Source of the DNA: Ga0077555 sp033764055
GTDB lineage: Bacteria; Pseudomonadota; Alphaproteobacteria; Rhizobiales; Hyphomicrobiaceae
Assembly: GCA_033764055.1 (NCBI GenBank)
Contig: JANRJI010000119.1
Location: 124,001-188,000 of the forward strand
Direction: 5' to 3'
DNA: 64,000 nt
The notes beneath the pieces are model-generated. The model did no database searches and was not told the DNA's origin. It worked only from the letters and a program-made list of their open reading frames with translations. Of this stretch, positions 1 to 9,153 are shown piece after piece. The stretch's first letter is position 1; each line of letters opens with the position of its first letter. Position numbers and translations under genes: made by a program.

Positions 1-336
1 TATCCGATAGGCTCCAACGGCGCCTCCCAGGCGATCCTCGATGCACGGATCCTGACCCGCGAGCTGTATGCCCGTGGCCTCGGCCCGGAGGCGCTCGAGG
101 CCTACGCGGCAGAGCGCAATCCGGCGACGGCCCGCATCGTGCTCGCCAATCGGGGAAACGGCCCCGAGCAGGTCATGCAACTCGTCGAGCAGCGAGCACC
201 CGACGGCTATGCCCGTATCGAGGACGTGCTCTCGCAGGCCGAGCTCGAGGAGGCGGCGGCCGGCTACAAGCGTCTCGCCGGCTTCGATCGAGAGGCGCTC
301 AACGAGCGGCCCTCGATTGTCGCAGTCCGACGGTAG
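1..336 (+). CDS. FAD-dependent monooxygenase, C-terminal fragment
   Basis: The open frame runs in from the left edge and stops at 336, giving the last 111 residues. It begins YPIGSNGASQAILDA, which matches the C-terminal FAD-contacting segment of class A flavoprotein monooxygenases (the salicylate/p-hydroxybenzoate hydroxylase family, where a GxNxA/GxxGxxxAxxDA pattern binds the flavin ribityl chain). It continues with an alpha-helical tail containing LEAYAAERNPATARIV, also typical of that family. The N-terminal Rossmann GxGxxG and the substrate domain lie outside the window, so the substrate cannot be named. The Bug-type receptor that follows suggests, by neighbourhood only, a catabolic locus for an aromatic or organic acid. 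Confidence 0.75.
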   Translation, partial: YPIGSNGASQAILDARILTRELYARGLGPEALEAYAAERNPATARIVLANRGNGPEQVMQLVEQRAPDGYARIEDVLSQAELEEAAAGYKRLAGFDREALNERPSIVAVRR

Positions 337-509
337 ATCGGCCGGCGAGGATAGGCTCGGCAGGAGGCTGGATTGCGTTTTGCTGATGCCGGGGCCTACG
401 CTCGACCTCGCTCGGTAGGAGCGAGCCGCTCGGCGATCGCAGGGGTCTCAGTCTCAGGCAGGTGCGGCTGCGTCGTGCGCTCCGATCGATCCACACTGGA
501 GGAAACCAC

Positions 510-1502
510 GTGAAGTCATTCCGACAATCGGTGCGGCCAGGTCTCGCGCGACTGGGCCTGGCTGCCGGCATCCTCGCGCTGGCGGTGCTGCTGCCGGCAG
601 CGCCGGCCCTGGCTGCCGACTGGCCCACCAAGCCGGTGCGTGTCATCTACAATTATCCCCCCGGCACGGGCGGCGACGTGGTCACCCGCACCGTCGCCGA
701 GGCACTGCACAAGTCTCTCGGCCAGCCGTTCGTGGTCGAGAACAGGTCCGGCGCTGCGGGGACGGTGGGCGTCGAGGCGGCCTCGCGCATGACCGGCGAC
801 GGCTACACCATACTGGCAAGCCCGAATGCGCCCATGGTCCTGCTCCCGCAGCTCCGCAAAGTTGCCTACGACCCGAAGGATTTCCGGCCGATCGCCGCCA
901 TGGGCGAGTATGTCTACGGCTGGGCCGTGCTGCCGAGCCTCGGCGTCAAGACCGTGGCTGAGCTGGTGGCACTCGCCAAGTCGAAGCCGGGTCACCTCTC
1001 CTATTCGTCGCCCGGCGTCGGGTCGGCCACCAACCTGCGCGGTGAGGCCCTCAATATTCTGGCCGGCATCAACACGACGCATATCCCTTACCGGGGCGGC
1101 CCCGACGCCCTGAACGACTTCCTGGCCGGGCGGGTCGATATCATGCTCGACAACGCCCATTACGCCCATGTGAAGACGGGCAAGGCCGTGATGCTGGCAA
1201 TGACCTCCAGCCGTCGCCACCCGGATTTCCCGGATGTTCCGACAATGGCTGAGGCCGGCTACAAGATCGATCTGCCGACTTGGCTCGCCTTCTACGCCAT
1301 CAAGGGTACGCCGGAAGACATCGGTTTGAAGTTCGGCAAGGCCGTAGCCGAGATCATGGCGCGGCCGGAGATCAAGCGGCGTCTGCTCGACATCGGCTTC
1401 TTCGCCATGGATGAGAAGCCAGAGGAGCTTAACGAGATGAACAAGCGCGAGTTCGCTTCGTACGAAGCCTGGGTGAAGCGAGCCAACTTCAAGATCGACT
1501 GA
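510..1502 (+). CDS. Bug-family tripartite tricarboxylate transporter receptor
   Basis: This is a periplasmic solute-binding protein of 330 residues, the usual Bug (TctC-like) length. I chose GTG at 510 because a GGAGGA Shine-Dalgarno sequence lies just before it; the frame stays open upstream to 462. A basic N-terminus and a hydrophobic stretch ending near residue 35 (LAA-DWPTKPVRVI) form a signal peptide. The mature start WPTKPVR, the GGxxD loop (PPGTGGDVVTR), the VVENRSGAAGTVG segment and the YSSPGVGS loop are family hallmarks. Bug receptors bind carboxylates and deliver them to a TctA/TctB membrane pair. No such pair is adjacent, so this is an orphan receptor, which is common in Bug-rich proteobacteria. 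The ligand is unknown. Confidence 0.9.
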   Translation: MKSFRQSVRPGLARLGLAAGILALAVLLPAAPALAADWPTKPVRVIYNYPPGTGGDVVTRTVAEALHKSLGQPFVVENRSGAAGTVGVEAASRMTGDGYTILASPNAPMVLLPQLRKVAYDPKDFRPIAAMGEYVYGWAVLPSLGVKTVAELVALAKSKPGHLSYSSPGVGSATNLRGEALNILAGINTTHIPYRGGPDALNDFLAGRVDIMLDNAHYAHVKTGKAVMLAMTSSRRHPDFPDVPTMAEAGYKIDLPTWLAFYAIKGTPEDIGLKFGKAVAEIMARPEIKRRLLDIGFFAMDEKPEELNEMNKREFASYEAWVKRANFKID

Positions 1503-1593
1503 GCCTGACGGCCGGCGAGCACGGCGCCGCCGGGCTCGACGCCACCTGTCGCAACCGCAGCCGCCGTGAGGACGGCTGCATTCCGCCTTGAGA

Positions 1594-2001
1594 CTACTCG
1601 TGCACCTGGTGCACTTCGATGACGTTGCCGTCGGGGTCGTGGAAGAAGATCTGCTCCCACCCCTTCATGGCCCAGGCTCCGAAGTCGGAGAACGGAATAC
1701 CTCGCTCCATCAGCCGCTTCTTGAAGGCAGCGATGTCGTCCGTGCGGAACGCGATGTGCCCTTTCTCGAGGGGATTGATGGCCTGGCCGGTCTTGAAGCC
1801 TATCTTCAGATCCCGCTCGGCGAGGTGCATCTCGGACTGGCCGTCGGTGACGAACGCCACCTTGCCCGCGTAGCCTTGCGAGGTGTCCCGCGTGGTATTC
1901 CGGGAAGGGTCCGACTGCATGTCGAGCACCTTGGTGTAGAACTCGTCCATGGCCGCGACGTTGTTGGTGCACAGGTTGAGGTGATGCACCTGCAGTTTCA
2001 T
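1594..2001 (-). CDS. VOC-family (glyoxalase/dioxygenase fold) protein
   Basis: A 135-residue single-domain protein of the vicinal oxygen chelate superfamily. It starts MKLQVHHLNLCTNNV, the first beta strand carrying a metal-ligand His. It has GHIAFRTDDI in the middle (start of the second beta-alpha-beta-beta-beta module) and ends IFFHDPDGNVIEVHQV, the DPDGN turn followed by the last-strand Glu ligand. These features match lactoylglutathione lyase-like proteins, but VOC members also include fosfomycin-type transferases and ring-cleavage dioxygenases, so no substrate can be assigned. It is transcribed towards the Bug receptor gene and away from the formyltransferase, with about 120 bases between the divergent starts. 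Confidence 0.85.
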   Translation of the reverse strand: MKLQVHHLNLCTNNVAAMDEFYTKVLDMQSDPSRNTTRDTSQGYAGKVAFVTDGQSEMHLAERDLKIGFKTGQAINPLEKGHIAFRTDDIAAFKKRLMERGIPFSDFGAWAMKGWEQIFFHDPDGNVIEVHQVHE

Positions 2002-2120
2002 GAGTTCGCCTCCCGGCGGTTCGTCGCATTTCGAGATGGCCGTTCCCGGCCGTACCCGCGTTCATCTTGATCGAAGAGGACCCGTTGCGTCCAGGTCTCC
2101 GGGACCGCTAACGAAATGCC

Positions 2121-2981
2121 ATGACGGAGGCAATCCCATCGACGACGACGGACCGCGGCGCACGGCCGAGGACTGTGCTGATTTGTCATCACGATGCTCC
2201 AATCGACCATGATGGCCTCGTCCGCTGGCTCGGCACGGCGACGGACCTCGTTGGCGTCGTCCGCATCACCGAGGACCCGGCGTTGCTTGGCCGTCGCGCC
2301 CGCCGTGAGATCAGCCGCACCGGATATCTGCGGTTTCTCGATGTGGTGGCGTTCCGTCTGTACTATCGGCTGCGCTTGGCCTCGGCTGACGCCCTCTGGG
2401 AAAAGGAGGAGCTGGCGCGGCTTGCAGCCCGCTACCCCAAGACCCCACACGTTCCAGTCCACGACACGTCGACGCCGAACAGTCCCGAGACCGGGGCCTT
2501 CCTTCGCAGTTTGTCGCCGGACCTCGTCGTCGCCCGCTGCAAGTTTCTGCTGAAGAAAGAGATATTCTCCATCCCGCCCGGCGGGACGCTGGTCCTGCAC
2601 CCCGGCATCTGCCCCGAGTATCGCAATGCCCACGGCTGCTTCTGGGCCTTGGCCAACGACGACACCGAGAAAGTCGGCGTGACATTGCTCAAGGTCGACG
2701 CGGGCGTCGATACCGGCCCCGTCCTCGGCTACTACAGCTATCCCTATGACGAGATCGCCGAGTCGCACATCCGCATCCAGTTGCGCTGCGTGACAGAAAA
2801 TCTCGATGCCCTGGCCGAGGCCTTCGCCCGCATCCACGCCGGCACGGCACCCGCAATCGACACCGCGGGGCGGCCCTCTGCGGTCTGGGGCCAACCGTGG
2901 CTGACCCGCTATCTGCTCTGGAAAATCCGGGCACGGCGGCGCACTCTGGCTCGCGGCCTTCAGGCTCGGAGCGCGCCATGA
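2121..2981 (+). CDS. Formyltransferase-family protein with atypical active site
   Basis: A 286-residue protein whose central part resembles the formyl_trans_N fold of methionyl-tRNA, GAR and sugar-amine formyltransferases. The HPGICPEYRNAHG segment (about residues 159-171) corresponds to the HPSLLPxYRG loop with the catalytic His, and VDAGVDTGPVL carries the catalytic Asp. In characterised members the residue two before the His is Asn (NxH); here the sequence reads TLVLHPG, so that position is Val. There is no C-terminal tRNA-binding domain, so Met-tRNA is an unlikely substrate. Its stop overlaps the start of the deacetylase gene in an ATGA, which suggests a shared job, perhaps on an amino sugar or polysaccharide (inference). 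Basic C-terminus. Confidence 0.75.
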   Translation: MTEAIPSTTTDRGARPRTVLICHHDAPIDHDGLVRWLGTATDLVGVVRITEDPALLGRRARREISRTGYLRFLDVVAFRLYYRLRLASADALWEKEELARLAARYPKTPHVPVHDTSTPNSPETGAFLRSLSPDLVVARCKFLLKKEIFSIPPGGTLVLHPGICPEYRNAHGCFWALANDDTEKVGVTLLKVDAGVDTGPVLGYYSYPYDEIAESHIRIQLRCVTENLDALAEAFARIHAGTAPAIDTAGRPSAVWGQPWLTRYLLWKIRARRRTLARGLQARSAP

Positions 2982-3772
2982 GGCCGGCGACAAGCGCCAC
3001 GACGTTGCTCTACCACGACATCTTCGTGGCGAGGCCCTCGGAGAGCGGCTTCCCGGGGGCTGGCGCCGACCGCTATAAGCTGTCGAGCGCCCGGTTCGCG
3101 CTTCATCTGGCGGCCATCTCGGCTGCCCAGCCGTTGCCGGCGACGTCGATCCTCGGGCGCTCCGCCTCGGCGACGTTTCACCTCGCCTTCGACGACGGCG
3201 GCAGCTCGAGCCTCGCCGTCGCCGATGCACTCGAGGCGCGCGGCTGGATAGGCCACTTCTTCGTCGCAACCGATTATGTCGGCAAGCCCGCCTTCCTGGA
3301 TGCGGCGGGAGTCCGAGCGCTCCACAGCCGCGGCCACATCGTCGGCTCGCACACGTGCTCGCATCCCTCGGCGATGGCGGATCTGCCGGCCGACGCTATT
3401 GCCCGCGAGTGGGGGGAGAGCGGCGCCCGGCTGGCCGACCTCATCGGCGCGCCTATCGTCACTGGCTCGATTCCGTGCGGCAGCTACACCCGGCGCGTCG
3501 CCGAAGCCGCCGGCGAGGCCGGTATCACGCATCTCTTCACCTCGGAGCCGACCGCGACCTCGTGGCGTATCGGCCCGGTCGAGCTGTTGGGTCGCTACTC
3601 GATCGTCGCCACGACGCGACCTGAGCAGGCTGCGGCCTTGGCCCGGGGCGAGCCCCTCGCGGCCACAGCCCAGCTGATCGGCTGGAACGCCAAGCGTGCC
3701 GTCCGCCGCACCGTCGGGCCGCTTTGGCATGTGGCCCGCGAGCATTTGCTCACTTCCCGCCGCCCGCAGTAG
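2978..3772 (+). CDS. NodB-like polysaccharide deacetylase family protein
   Basis: A 264-residue carbohydrate esterase family 4 type protein. I chose the start at 2978 because it forms an ATGA overlap with the upstream formyltransferase, although the frame is open further upstream. Motif 1 is FDDGG (residues 71-75), supplying the metal-binding Asp. Motif 2 is SHTCSH, with His125 and His129 as the H-x3-H metal ligands. Later, SIPCGSYT resembles the RxPxGxxN motif 3 but lacks the Arg. No signal peptide is evident, so it may be cytoplasmic, fitting a role on an activated sugar or glycolipid rather than on wall polymer. The family removes N-acetyl groups; the actual substrate is unknown. Confidence 0.82.
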   Translation: MRPATSATTLLYHDIFVARPSESGFPGAGADRYKLSSARFALHLAAISAAQPLPATSILGRSASATFHLAFDDGGSSSLAVADALEARGWIGHFFVATDYVGKPAFLDAAGVRALHSRGHIVGSHTCSHPSAMADLPADAIAREWGESGARLADLIGAPIVTGSIPCGSYTRRVAEAAGEAGITHLFTSEPTATSWRIGPVELLGRYSIVATTRPEQAAALARGEPLAATAQLIGWNAKRAVRRTVGPLWHVAREHLLTSRRPQ

Positions 3773-3903
3773 CTGCGCCAGCACCTGGACCGGCAAAGAG
3801 GCTATGCGCGGCGACGGCGGCTTGGCAGGCTGCGGCGCATCTCGCTAGGATGCACCCGCAGGACGGCGGGGGCATTGCCCGCCGTGCAACCGAGGACTTT
3901 CCC

Positions 3904-4836
3904 ATGGCCGAGCGCTCGAACCAGCGGATCGCCTACTTCAACGGCAAATACGTGCCCGAGGGGGAGGTGCGCGTCCCTTTCCGCGATCGCAGCTTTCTTT
4001 ACGGCGACGGCTGCTTTGACATGACCCGCACGTTCGCCGGCAAGCCCTTCCGCGTGAAGGAGCATATCGACCGCTTCTATCGTTCGCTGGCCTATCTCAA
4101 CATCGATATCGGCATGAAGCCGGCCGACATGATCGACGTCACGCACGAGGTCGTCCGGCGGAACGCCCACCTTCTCGGCGATGGCGACGACTGGTGGGTC
4201 GGCCAGCGTGTTTCACGTGGAATCAAGAGCGTCGGCGAGGGCATGGACCCCTGGGAGGACATGGGCCCGAGCGTCATCGTCGACTGCATGCCGCTGCCGT
4301 TCAAGGCGCGCGCTGCCCACTATCGCGACGGCATCCGGGTGGTCGTCCCGTCGGTGCGGCGCACGCCGCCCAACTCCCTGAGCCCGCGCGTCAAGACCCA
4401 CAATTATCTCAATATGGTGATGGCCGATCTCGAGGCTCGCGAGCGCGATCCGGAGGCCTGGGCTGTGCTGCTGGACGAGAACGGCAACCTCTGCGAGGGC
4501 ATGGGCTCCAACATCTTCGTCGTGAAGGACGGTCGCATCTCGACCCCGCAGGGCCGCTACGTGCTCGAGGGCATCTCGCGGCTGACCGTGATCGAGATCG
4601 CCCGCCAGCAGGGCTACGAGGTCGTGGAGCGCGATATCGACCTCTATGATGCCTACACCGCCGACGAGGTGTTCCTCACCTCGACCAGCCTCTGCCTCTG
4701 CCCCGTCGCGAAGGTCAATCATGCCACCGTCGGTGACGGCAAGGTGCCTGGCCCGGTGGTGAGCCGCCTCCTGAAGGCCTACTCGGAGTATGTCGGGCTG
4801 GACATCGCAGCGCAGTATCTCAAGCGGCTGGGGTAG
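3904..4836 (+). CDS. Class IV aminotransferase (branched-chain/D-amino acid type)
   Basis: A 310-residue fold-type IV PLP enzyme close in length to IlvE. The start at 3904 (MAERSNQRIAYFNGKYVPE) gives the usual N-terminus; the frame is open to 3724 but that part looks non-coding. FRDRSFLYGDGCFDMTRTF is the conserved N-terminal loop. Lys164 in PRVKTHNYLN is the expected PLP Schiff-base lysine, and NLCEGMGSNIFVVKDG is the phosphate-binding EGxGxNIF segment. The family transfers amino groups between branched-chain amino acids, D-amino acids or 4-amino-4-deoxychorismate and 2-oxo acids. The segment before the lysine does not let me choose between these. It stands alone, not in an ilv operon. Confidence 0.87.
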   Translation: MAERSNQRIAYFNGKYVPEGEVRVPFRDRSFLYGDGCFDMTRTFAGKPFRVKEHIDRFYRSLAYLNIDIGMKPADMIDVTHEVVRRNAHLLGDGDDWWVGQRVSRGIKSVGEGMDPWEDMGPSVIVDCMPLPFKARAAHYRDGIRVVVPSVRRTPPNSLSPRVKTHNYLNMVMADLEARERDPEAWAVLLDENGNLCEGMGSNIFVVKDGRISTPQGRYVLEGISRLTVIEIARQQGYEVVERDIDLYDAYTADEVFLTSTSLCLCPVAKVNHATVGDGKVPGPVVSRLLKAYSEYVGLDIAAQYLKRLG

Positions 4837-5019
4837 GTAGGGCTTCGGCCCCGTGTGCCGCCGACGTCTCTGCTGGTCGCGCTTGCGGCACCCTGAGCCG
4901 CGCGGGTTCCCTCGTGCCTGCCTCTCGGCTATCGGTGGGGCTGACGGCTCTGCCCGGCCCCGCACGCGCCGTGGCGATAGGCACACTGGGTCAACGGTCG
5001 CACGGGGAGAGATTGGGCA

Positions 5020-7977
5020 ATGGCCCGCAGGGGAGGACGGCGCACGGCTGAAGCGGGCTCGACGGCGACCGAGCCGTCGCCGATTGTCGGGCGCGTGCCG
5101 CCGTCGGCCGACAACGGCCAGAACGTGCGCTACGCCGCTCCTCCGTCCCATGACGCTCTCGACCACGTCGGTGCAGCCGCAGCGCCCCCTTCACGCCCCC
5201 CGGACACCCCCGGCGTTACCCCCTCGATGGCGCAGTTCCTGGAGATCAAGACGGCCAATCCGGACTGCATCCTCTGGTACCGGATGGGCGACTTCTACGA
5301 GCTGTTCTTCGAGGACGCCGTCATCGCCTCCGAGGCGCTGGGCATCGTGCTGACCAAGCGCGGCAAGCATCTCGGCGAGGACATCCCGATGTGCGGCGTG
5401 CCCGTACACAGGGCCGACGAGTACCTGCAGCGCCTGATCCGTCGCGGCTTCCGCGTCGCTGTCTGCGAGCAGCTCGAGGATCCGGCCGAGGCCAGGAAGC
5501 GCGGCTCGAAGGCCGTCGTCCGACGCGACGTGGTGCGCCTCGTCACGCCCGGCACGCTGACCGAGGAGAGCCTGCTCGACGCCAGGGCGCGCAATTATTT
5601 GACCGCCCTGTTTCGGGGACCACGCTTGCCGGACGGGCCGGCGGGCACTCTCGCCGCCACGATTGCCCTAGCATCGGTCGACATCTCCACAGGCGAGTTC
5701 GAGGTCGGCCTGACTGGCGAGGCCGACCTGATGGGCGAATTGGTCCGCCTCGCGCCGCAGGAGCTGCTGGTCGCCGATGCCGCCGCCAGCGATGCCATCG
5801 TGTCCTCGGCCCTGAAGGCGTCGGGCGCCGCCCTGACACCTGTGGCCGGAGCCTATTTCGACAGCCTCGCCGGCGCGCGGCTGCTGAAGGAGCGCCTGGG
5901 CGTCACGGAGCTCGGGGGCTTCGGCGACTTCTCCCGCGCCGAGCTCGCGGCCGTCGGCGCGGTCCTGCGCTACGTCGACCTGACACAGATCGGCGCCCGT
6001 CCCGCCATCCGCCCGCCTCGGCGCACAGGACCGGCCAATACGCTGGTCATAGATGCCGCCAGCCGCTCGAGCCTCGAGCTCTTGCGAGCAACCTCCGGCG
6101 GCCGCGACGGCAGTCTTCTTTCTGCCTTGGACCGCACGGTCACCGGCGCCGGCGCCCGCGAGCTCGCCGCCCGTATCGCCAGCCCGGTGACCGACCTGCG
6201 TGCCATCAACGCCCGCCTCGATGCCCTCGGCTTCCTGTTGGACGATTCCCGCCTGCGCGATGACGTGCGGGGTGCGCTCCGCTCCGCCCCGGATGTGGCC
6301 CGCGCCGTCGGCCGCATCCTGCTGGCGCGCGGCTCCCCGCGCGACCTCGCGCAGGTCCGCGATGGCTTGGCAGCCGGCGGGCTCATCGTGCGCCTGCTCG
6401 ACGGCGCTGCCGGCGCGGTGGGGCTTCCGGATCTGCTGGCATCGGTGAAGCTGCGCCTGGCGGCGGTCGACCCCGGTCTCGGCGAGCGCCTGAAGGCAGC
6501 TCTGGTCGATGAGCCCGGTCACCAGAAGCGTGACGGCGGCTTCGTGCGCGAAGGCTACCGTGCCGACCTCGACGACGCCCTGCGCCTCCGCGACGACAGC
6601 CGCCGCGTGATGGCGGCGCTCGAGGCGCGCTACGTCGAGGCGACGGGCATCAAGACGCTGAAGGTGCGTCACAACAACATACTCGGCTTCTACATCGAGA
6701 CGTCCGCACAGAATGCCAGGCCACTCCTCTCGCCGCCCCATTCCGATCTCTTTCGGCATCGCCAGACCATGGCCAATGCCGTGCGCTTCACGACGCCCGA
6801 GCTCGAGGAGACCGAGGGTCGCATCGCGTCGGCGGCCGAGCGCGCGCTGGCCATCGAGCTCGAGGTCTACACCGAGCTCGAGACGGCGATCCGCTCGGGC
6901 CAGCAGGCGCTCGGTGCTCTCGCCGGTGCTCTTGCCGAGCTCGACTGCCTTGCCGGCCTCGCCGAGACCGCCGAGCGGGAAGGCTATGTGCGTCCAGACC
7001 TCGACAGCTCGACGACGTTCGAGATTCGAGGTGGTCGCCACCCCGTCGTGGAGCAGGCCCTGGCCACTCAGAAGGTTGGCCCGTTCGTCGAGAACGATTG
7101 CGTTCTCGGCCGCCCGCAGCCCTTGCCGGAGCACGCCGTAATCGGAGGTCGCCCGCCTGGGTTCGACGACACCGCGGAAGGCCGCATATGGCTCGTCACC
7201 GGCCCGAATATGGCTGGCAAATCGACCTTTCTCCGGCAGAATGCGCTGATCGTCGTCATGGCCCAGATGGGCTCGTTCGTGCCGGCCCGGGCGGCGCGCA
7301 TCGGCCTCGTCGATCGCCTGTTCTCCCGTGTCGGCGCCGCCGACGACCTCGCTCGCGGCCGCTCCACGTTCATGGTCGAGATGGTCGAGACCGCCGGCAT
7401 CCTCAACCAGGCGACGGAGCGGAGCCTCGTCATTCTCGACGAGATCGGCCGTGGCACGGCCACGTTCGACGGCCTCTCCATCGCCTGGGCGACGGTTGAG
7501 CATCTGCACGAGGTCAACCGCTGCCGCGCGCTGTTCGCGACGCATTATCATGAGCTGACGGCGCTTGCCGGGCGCCTCGTCGAGGTTGCCAACGCGACCA
7601 TTGACGTCAAGGAGTGGCAGGATGAGATCGTCTTCCTGCACAAGGTGAAAAAGGGCGCTGCCGATCGCAGCTACGGCATCCAGGTGGCCAAGCTGGCGGG
7701 CTTGCCGAAGGCTGTCATCGACCGCGCCGGGGAGGTGTTGGCGGTTCTGGAGAAATCCGAGACCAGGGCCAAGGTGCGCGGTCGAGCTGTCTCCGTCGGC
7801 GGCCTCGAAGAGCTACCTCTGTTCGCCGCGGCGCGTCCCAAGTCGGTCCTCGCAGGGAAAGCCGAGCCGAGCGAGGTGGAGAAGGCGCTCGCCGCGATCA
7901 ACCCCGACGAGCTCACGCCGAAAGCGGCGCTCGATGCGCTCTACAAGCTGAAAGCGATCGGGCGAGCGCAGAGCTAG
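5020..7977 (+). CDS. mutS: DNA mismatch repair protein MutS
   Basis: MutS recognises mismatches and small loops as a sliding-clamp ATPase and recruits MutL. The mismatch-binding F-x-E motif is F92-Y-E94 in RMGDFYELFFEDA. The Walker A motif GPNMAGKST begins near residue 728 and Walker B LVILDEIGRGT near residue 802, followed by the ATHYHEL loop. Domains I-III, the clamp and the ATPase are all present in order. I chose 5020 because GGGGAG precedes it at good spacing. This yields 985 residues and about 55 more N-terminal residues than E. coli MutS, rich in Ala/Pro and probably disordered; MAQFLEIK at about 5227 is an alternative start. Confidence 0.97.
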   Translation: MARRGGRRTAEAGSTATEPSPIVGRVPPSADNGQNVRYAAPPSHDALDHVGAAAAPPSRPPDTPGVTPSMAQFLEIKTANPDCILWYRMGDFYELFFEDAVIASEALGIVLTKRGKHLGEDIPMCGVPVHRADEYLQRLIRRGFRVAVCEQLEDPAEARKRGSKAVVRRDVVRLVTPGTLTEESLLDARARNYLTALFRGPRLPDGPAGTLAATIALASVDISTGEFEVGLTGEADLMGELVRLAPQELLVADAAASDAIVSSALKASGAALTPVAGAYFDSLAGARLLKERLGVTELGGFGDFSRAELAAVGAVLRYVDLTQIGARPAIRPPRRTGPANTLVIDAASRSSLELLRATSGGRDGSLLSALDRTVTGAGARELAARIASPVTDLRAINARLDALGFLLDDSRLRDDVRGALRSAPDVARAVGRILLARGSPRDLAQVRDGLAAGGLIVRLLDGAAGAVGLPDLLASVKLRLAAVDPGLGERLKAALVDEPGHQKRDGGFVREGYRADLDDALRLRDDSRRVMAALEARYVEATGIKTLKVRHNNILGFYIETSAQNARPLLSPPHSDLFRHRQTMANAVRFTTPELEETEGRIASAAERALAIELEVYTELETAIRSGQQALGALAGALAELDCLAGLAETAEREGYVRPDLDSSTTFEIRGGRHPVVEQALATQKVGPFVENDCVLGRPQPLPEHAVIGGRPPGFDDTAEGRIWLVTGPNMAGKSTFLRQNALIVVMAQMGSFVPARAARIGLVDRLFSRVGAADDLARGRSTFMVEMVETAGILNQATERSLVILDEIGRGTATFDGLSIAWATVEHLHEVNRCRALFATHYHELTALAGRLVEVANATIDVKEWQDEIVFLHKVKKGAADRSYGIQVAKLAGLPKAVIDRAGEVLAVLEKSETRAKVRGRAVSVGGLEELPLFAAARPKSVLAGKAEPSEVEKALAAINPDELTPKAALDALYKLKAIGRAQS

Positions 7978-7986
7978 ACTGTTTTG

Positions 7987-8004
7987 CCCGTCCCCGGGGA
8001 CGGG
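7987..8004. other. Perfect palindrome between mutS and the glycosyltransferase gene
   Basis: CCCGTCCCC is followed immediately by GGGGACGGG, an 18-base perfect palindrome starting 10 bases after the mutS stop. It could form a strong GC hairpin in RNA but no T-run follows on the plus strand, so it is not a classical intrinsic terminator. A protein-binding site or RNA-end stabiliser is possible. Confidence 0.35.
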
Positions 8005-8025
8005 GCGCGAAGGCAAGGCCATCTC

Positions 8026-9153
8026 ATGTCCGCCATTCCCGATCCAATTGTCAGCAGTGGCAACGAGGCAGTGCAGCGAGGCGGTCGGATCGTCCTTGCC
8101 CAGTTCGCCGACTACGACCGGGCCACAGGCGGGTTCGTCTACAACAGCCGCATCGGCGTCGAGTTGCGCGCGCTCGGGTGGGCGGTCGAGCAGCTCGATC
8201 TGCCCCCCGGCTTTCCGCAGCCGACGCCCGAGGCGGTGGACCGGATCGCCGCGGCCATCGCGGAGCTGCCGGACGCAACGCCGGTCCTGATCGACCAGGT
8301 CTGCCTGTCTCGCATTCTCGCCGTCGCGGAACGGGAAGGGGATCGGATCGCCTGGATCGACATTTTCCATCATCCGATGGTCCACGATCTGCCGCCGGGC
8401 GATCCGGCCCGCGATGCGATCGACGGCAGCGAACGGGCGGCGCTCGCCGTCTCCCGCCTCGTGTTGGCGACGTCGCTCTCGACGGCCGCCACGCTTGTAC
8501 GGGACTACGGCGTCGCGTCCGCTCGGATCGCCACGGCGCCGCCGGGGTTCCCACGGTTGCGCGCGATGCCGCGTGCGAAGTCCGCGACCGGTCCTGTCCG
8601 GCTGCTTTCCGTCGGCGCCATGGTGCCCCGCAAGGACTATCCGCTCTTGCTGGAAGCGCTGGCTCTGGTCCCCAGCATCGACTGGCACCTCGATATCGTC
8701 GGCAACACCGATCGCGATCCGGCTCACGCGGCTGAAATCCACAACGCGATCGACCAACTCCGCCTGCGCGAGCGCGTGGCGATCCGCGGTCGCCTGTCCG
8801 ACGAAGATCTCGAAGCCTTGTGGGCAGAAGCGGATCTTTACGCCGCCGCTTCCCGCCACGAAGGCTTCGGCATGGCCATCGCCGAGGCACTCGGTCGCGG
8901 CGTCCCTGTCGTGACGACTGAGGCCGGCGCCGTGGCGGATTGGCTGTCCGGCGAATGCGCCATCATCGTACCGGCAGGCGATCGTGCCGCGCTCGCCTCG
9001 GCCCTGGCCACCGCCTTGTCCGATTCTTCGCGCCGACGTGACATGTCCGCCGCTGCCCTGGAGCAGGCAGCCCGGTTGCCGACCTGGAGCGACACCGCCG
9101 AAGCGGTGTCGAAGGCGCTCGCCGGTCTCACCCGGCTTTCCGGGCGGGTCTGA
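8026..9153 (+). CDS. GT4-type (GT-B) glycosyltransferase
   Basis: A 375-residue retaining glycosyltransferase of the GT4 type. I chose ATG at 8026, where a natural N-terminus MSAIPDP begins; the frame is open back to 7984. The C-terminal nucleotide-sugar domain is clear: RLLSVGAMVPRKDYPLLLEAL is the domain-opening strand with the phosphate-binding RK, and SRHEGFGMAIAEALGRGVPVV is the E-x7-E donor-binding motif. The N-terminal acceptor half contains GGFVYNSRI and a FHHP segment. It probably adds a sugar to a lipid-linked or polysaccharide acceptor in the cytoplasm; donor and acceptor are unknown. Its last 26 bases overlap the end of the convergent exporter gene. Confidence 0.85.
   Translation: MSAIPDPIVSSGNEAVQRGGRIVLAQFADYDRATGGFVYNSRIGVELRALGWAVEQLDLPPGFPQPTPEAVDRIAAAIAELPDATPVLIDQVCLSRILAVAEREGDRIAWIDIFHHPMVHDLPPGDPARDAIDGSERAALAVSRLVLATSLSTAATLVRDYGVASARIATAPPGFPRLRAMPRAKSATGPVRLLSVGAMVPRKDYPLLLEALALVPSIDWHLDIVGNTDRDPAHAAEIHNAIDQLRLRERVAIRGRLSDEDLEALWAEADLYAAASRHEGFGMAIAEALGRGVPVVTTEAGAVADWLSGECAIIVPAGDRAALASALATALSDSSRRRDMSAAALEQAARLPTWSDTAEAVSKALAGLTRLSGRV

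Noticed and set aside
5668..7641. 657-codon open frame opposite mutS
   Set aside because: It mirrors mutS on the other strand; long antisense frames are expected at this GC content, and the translation lacks domains.
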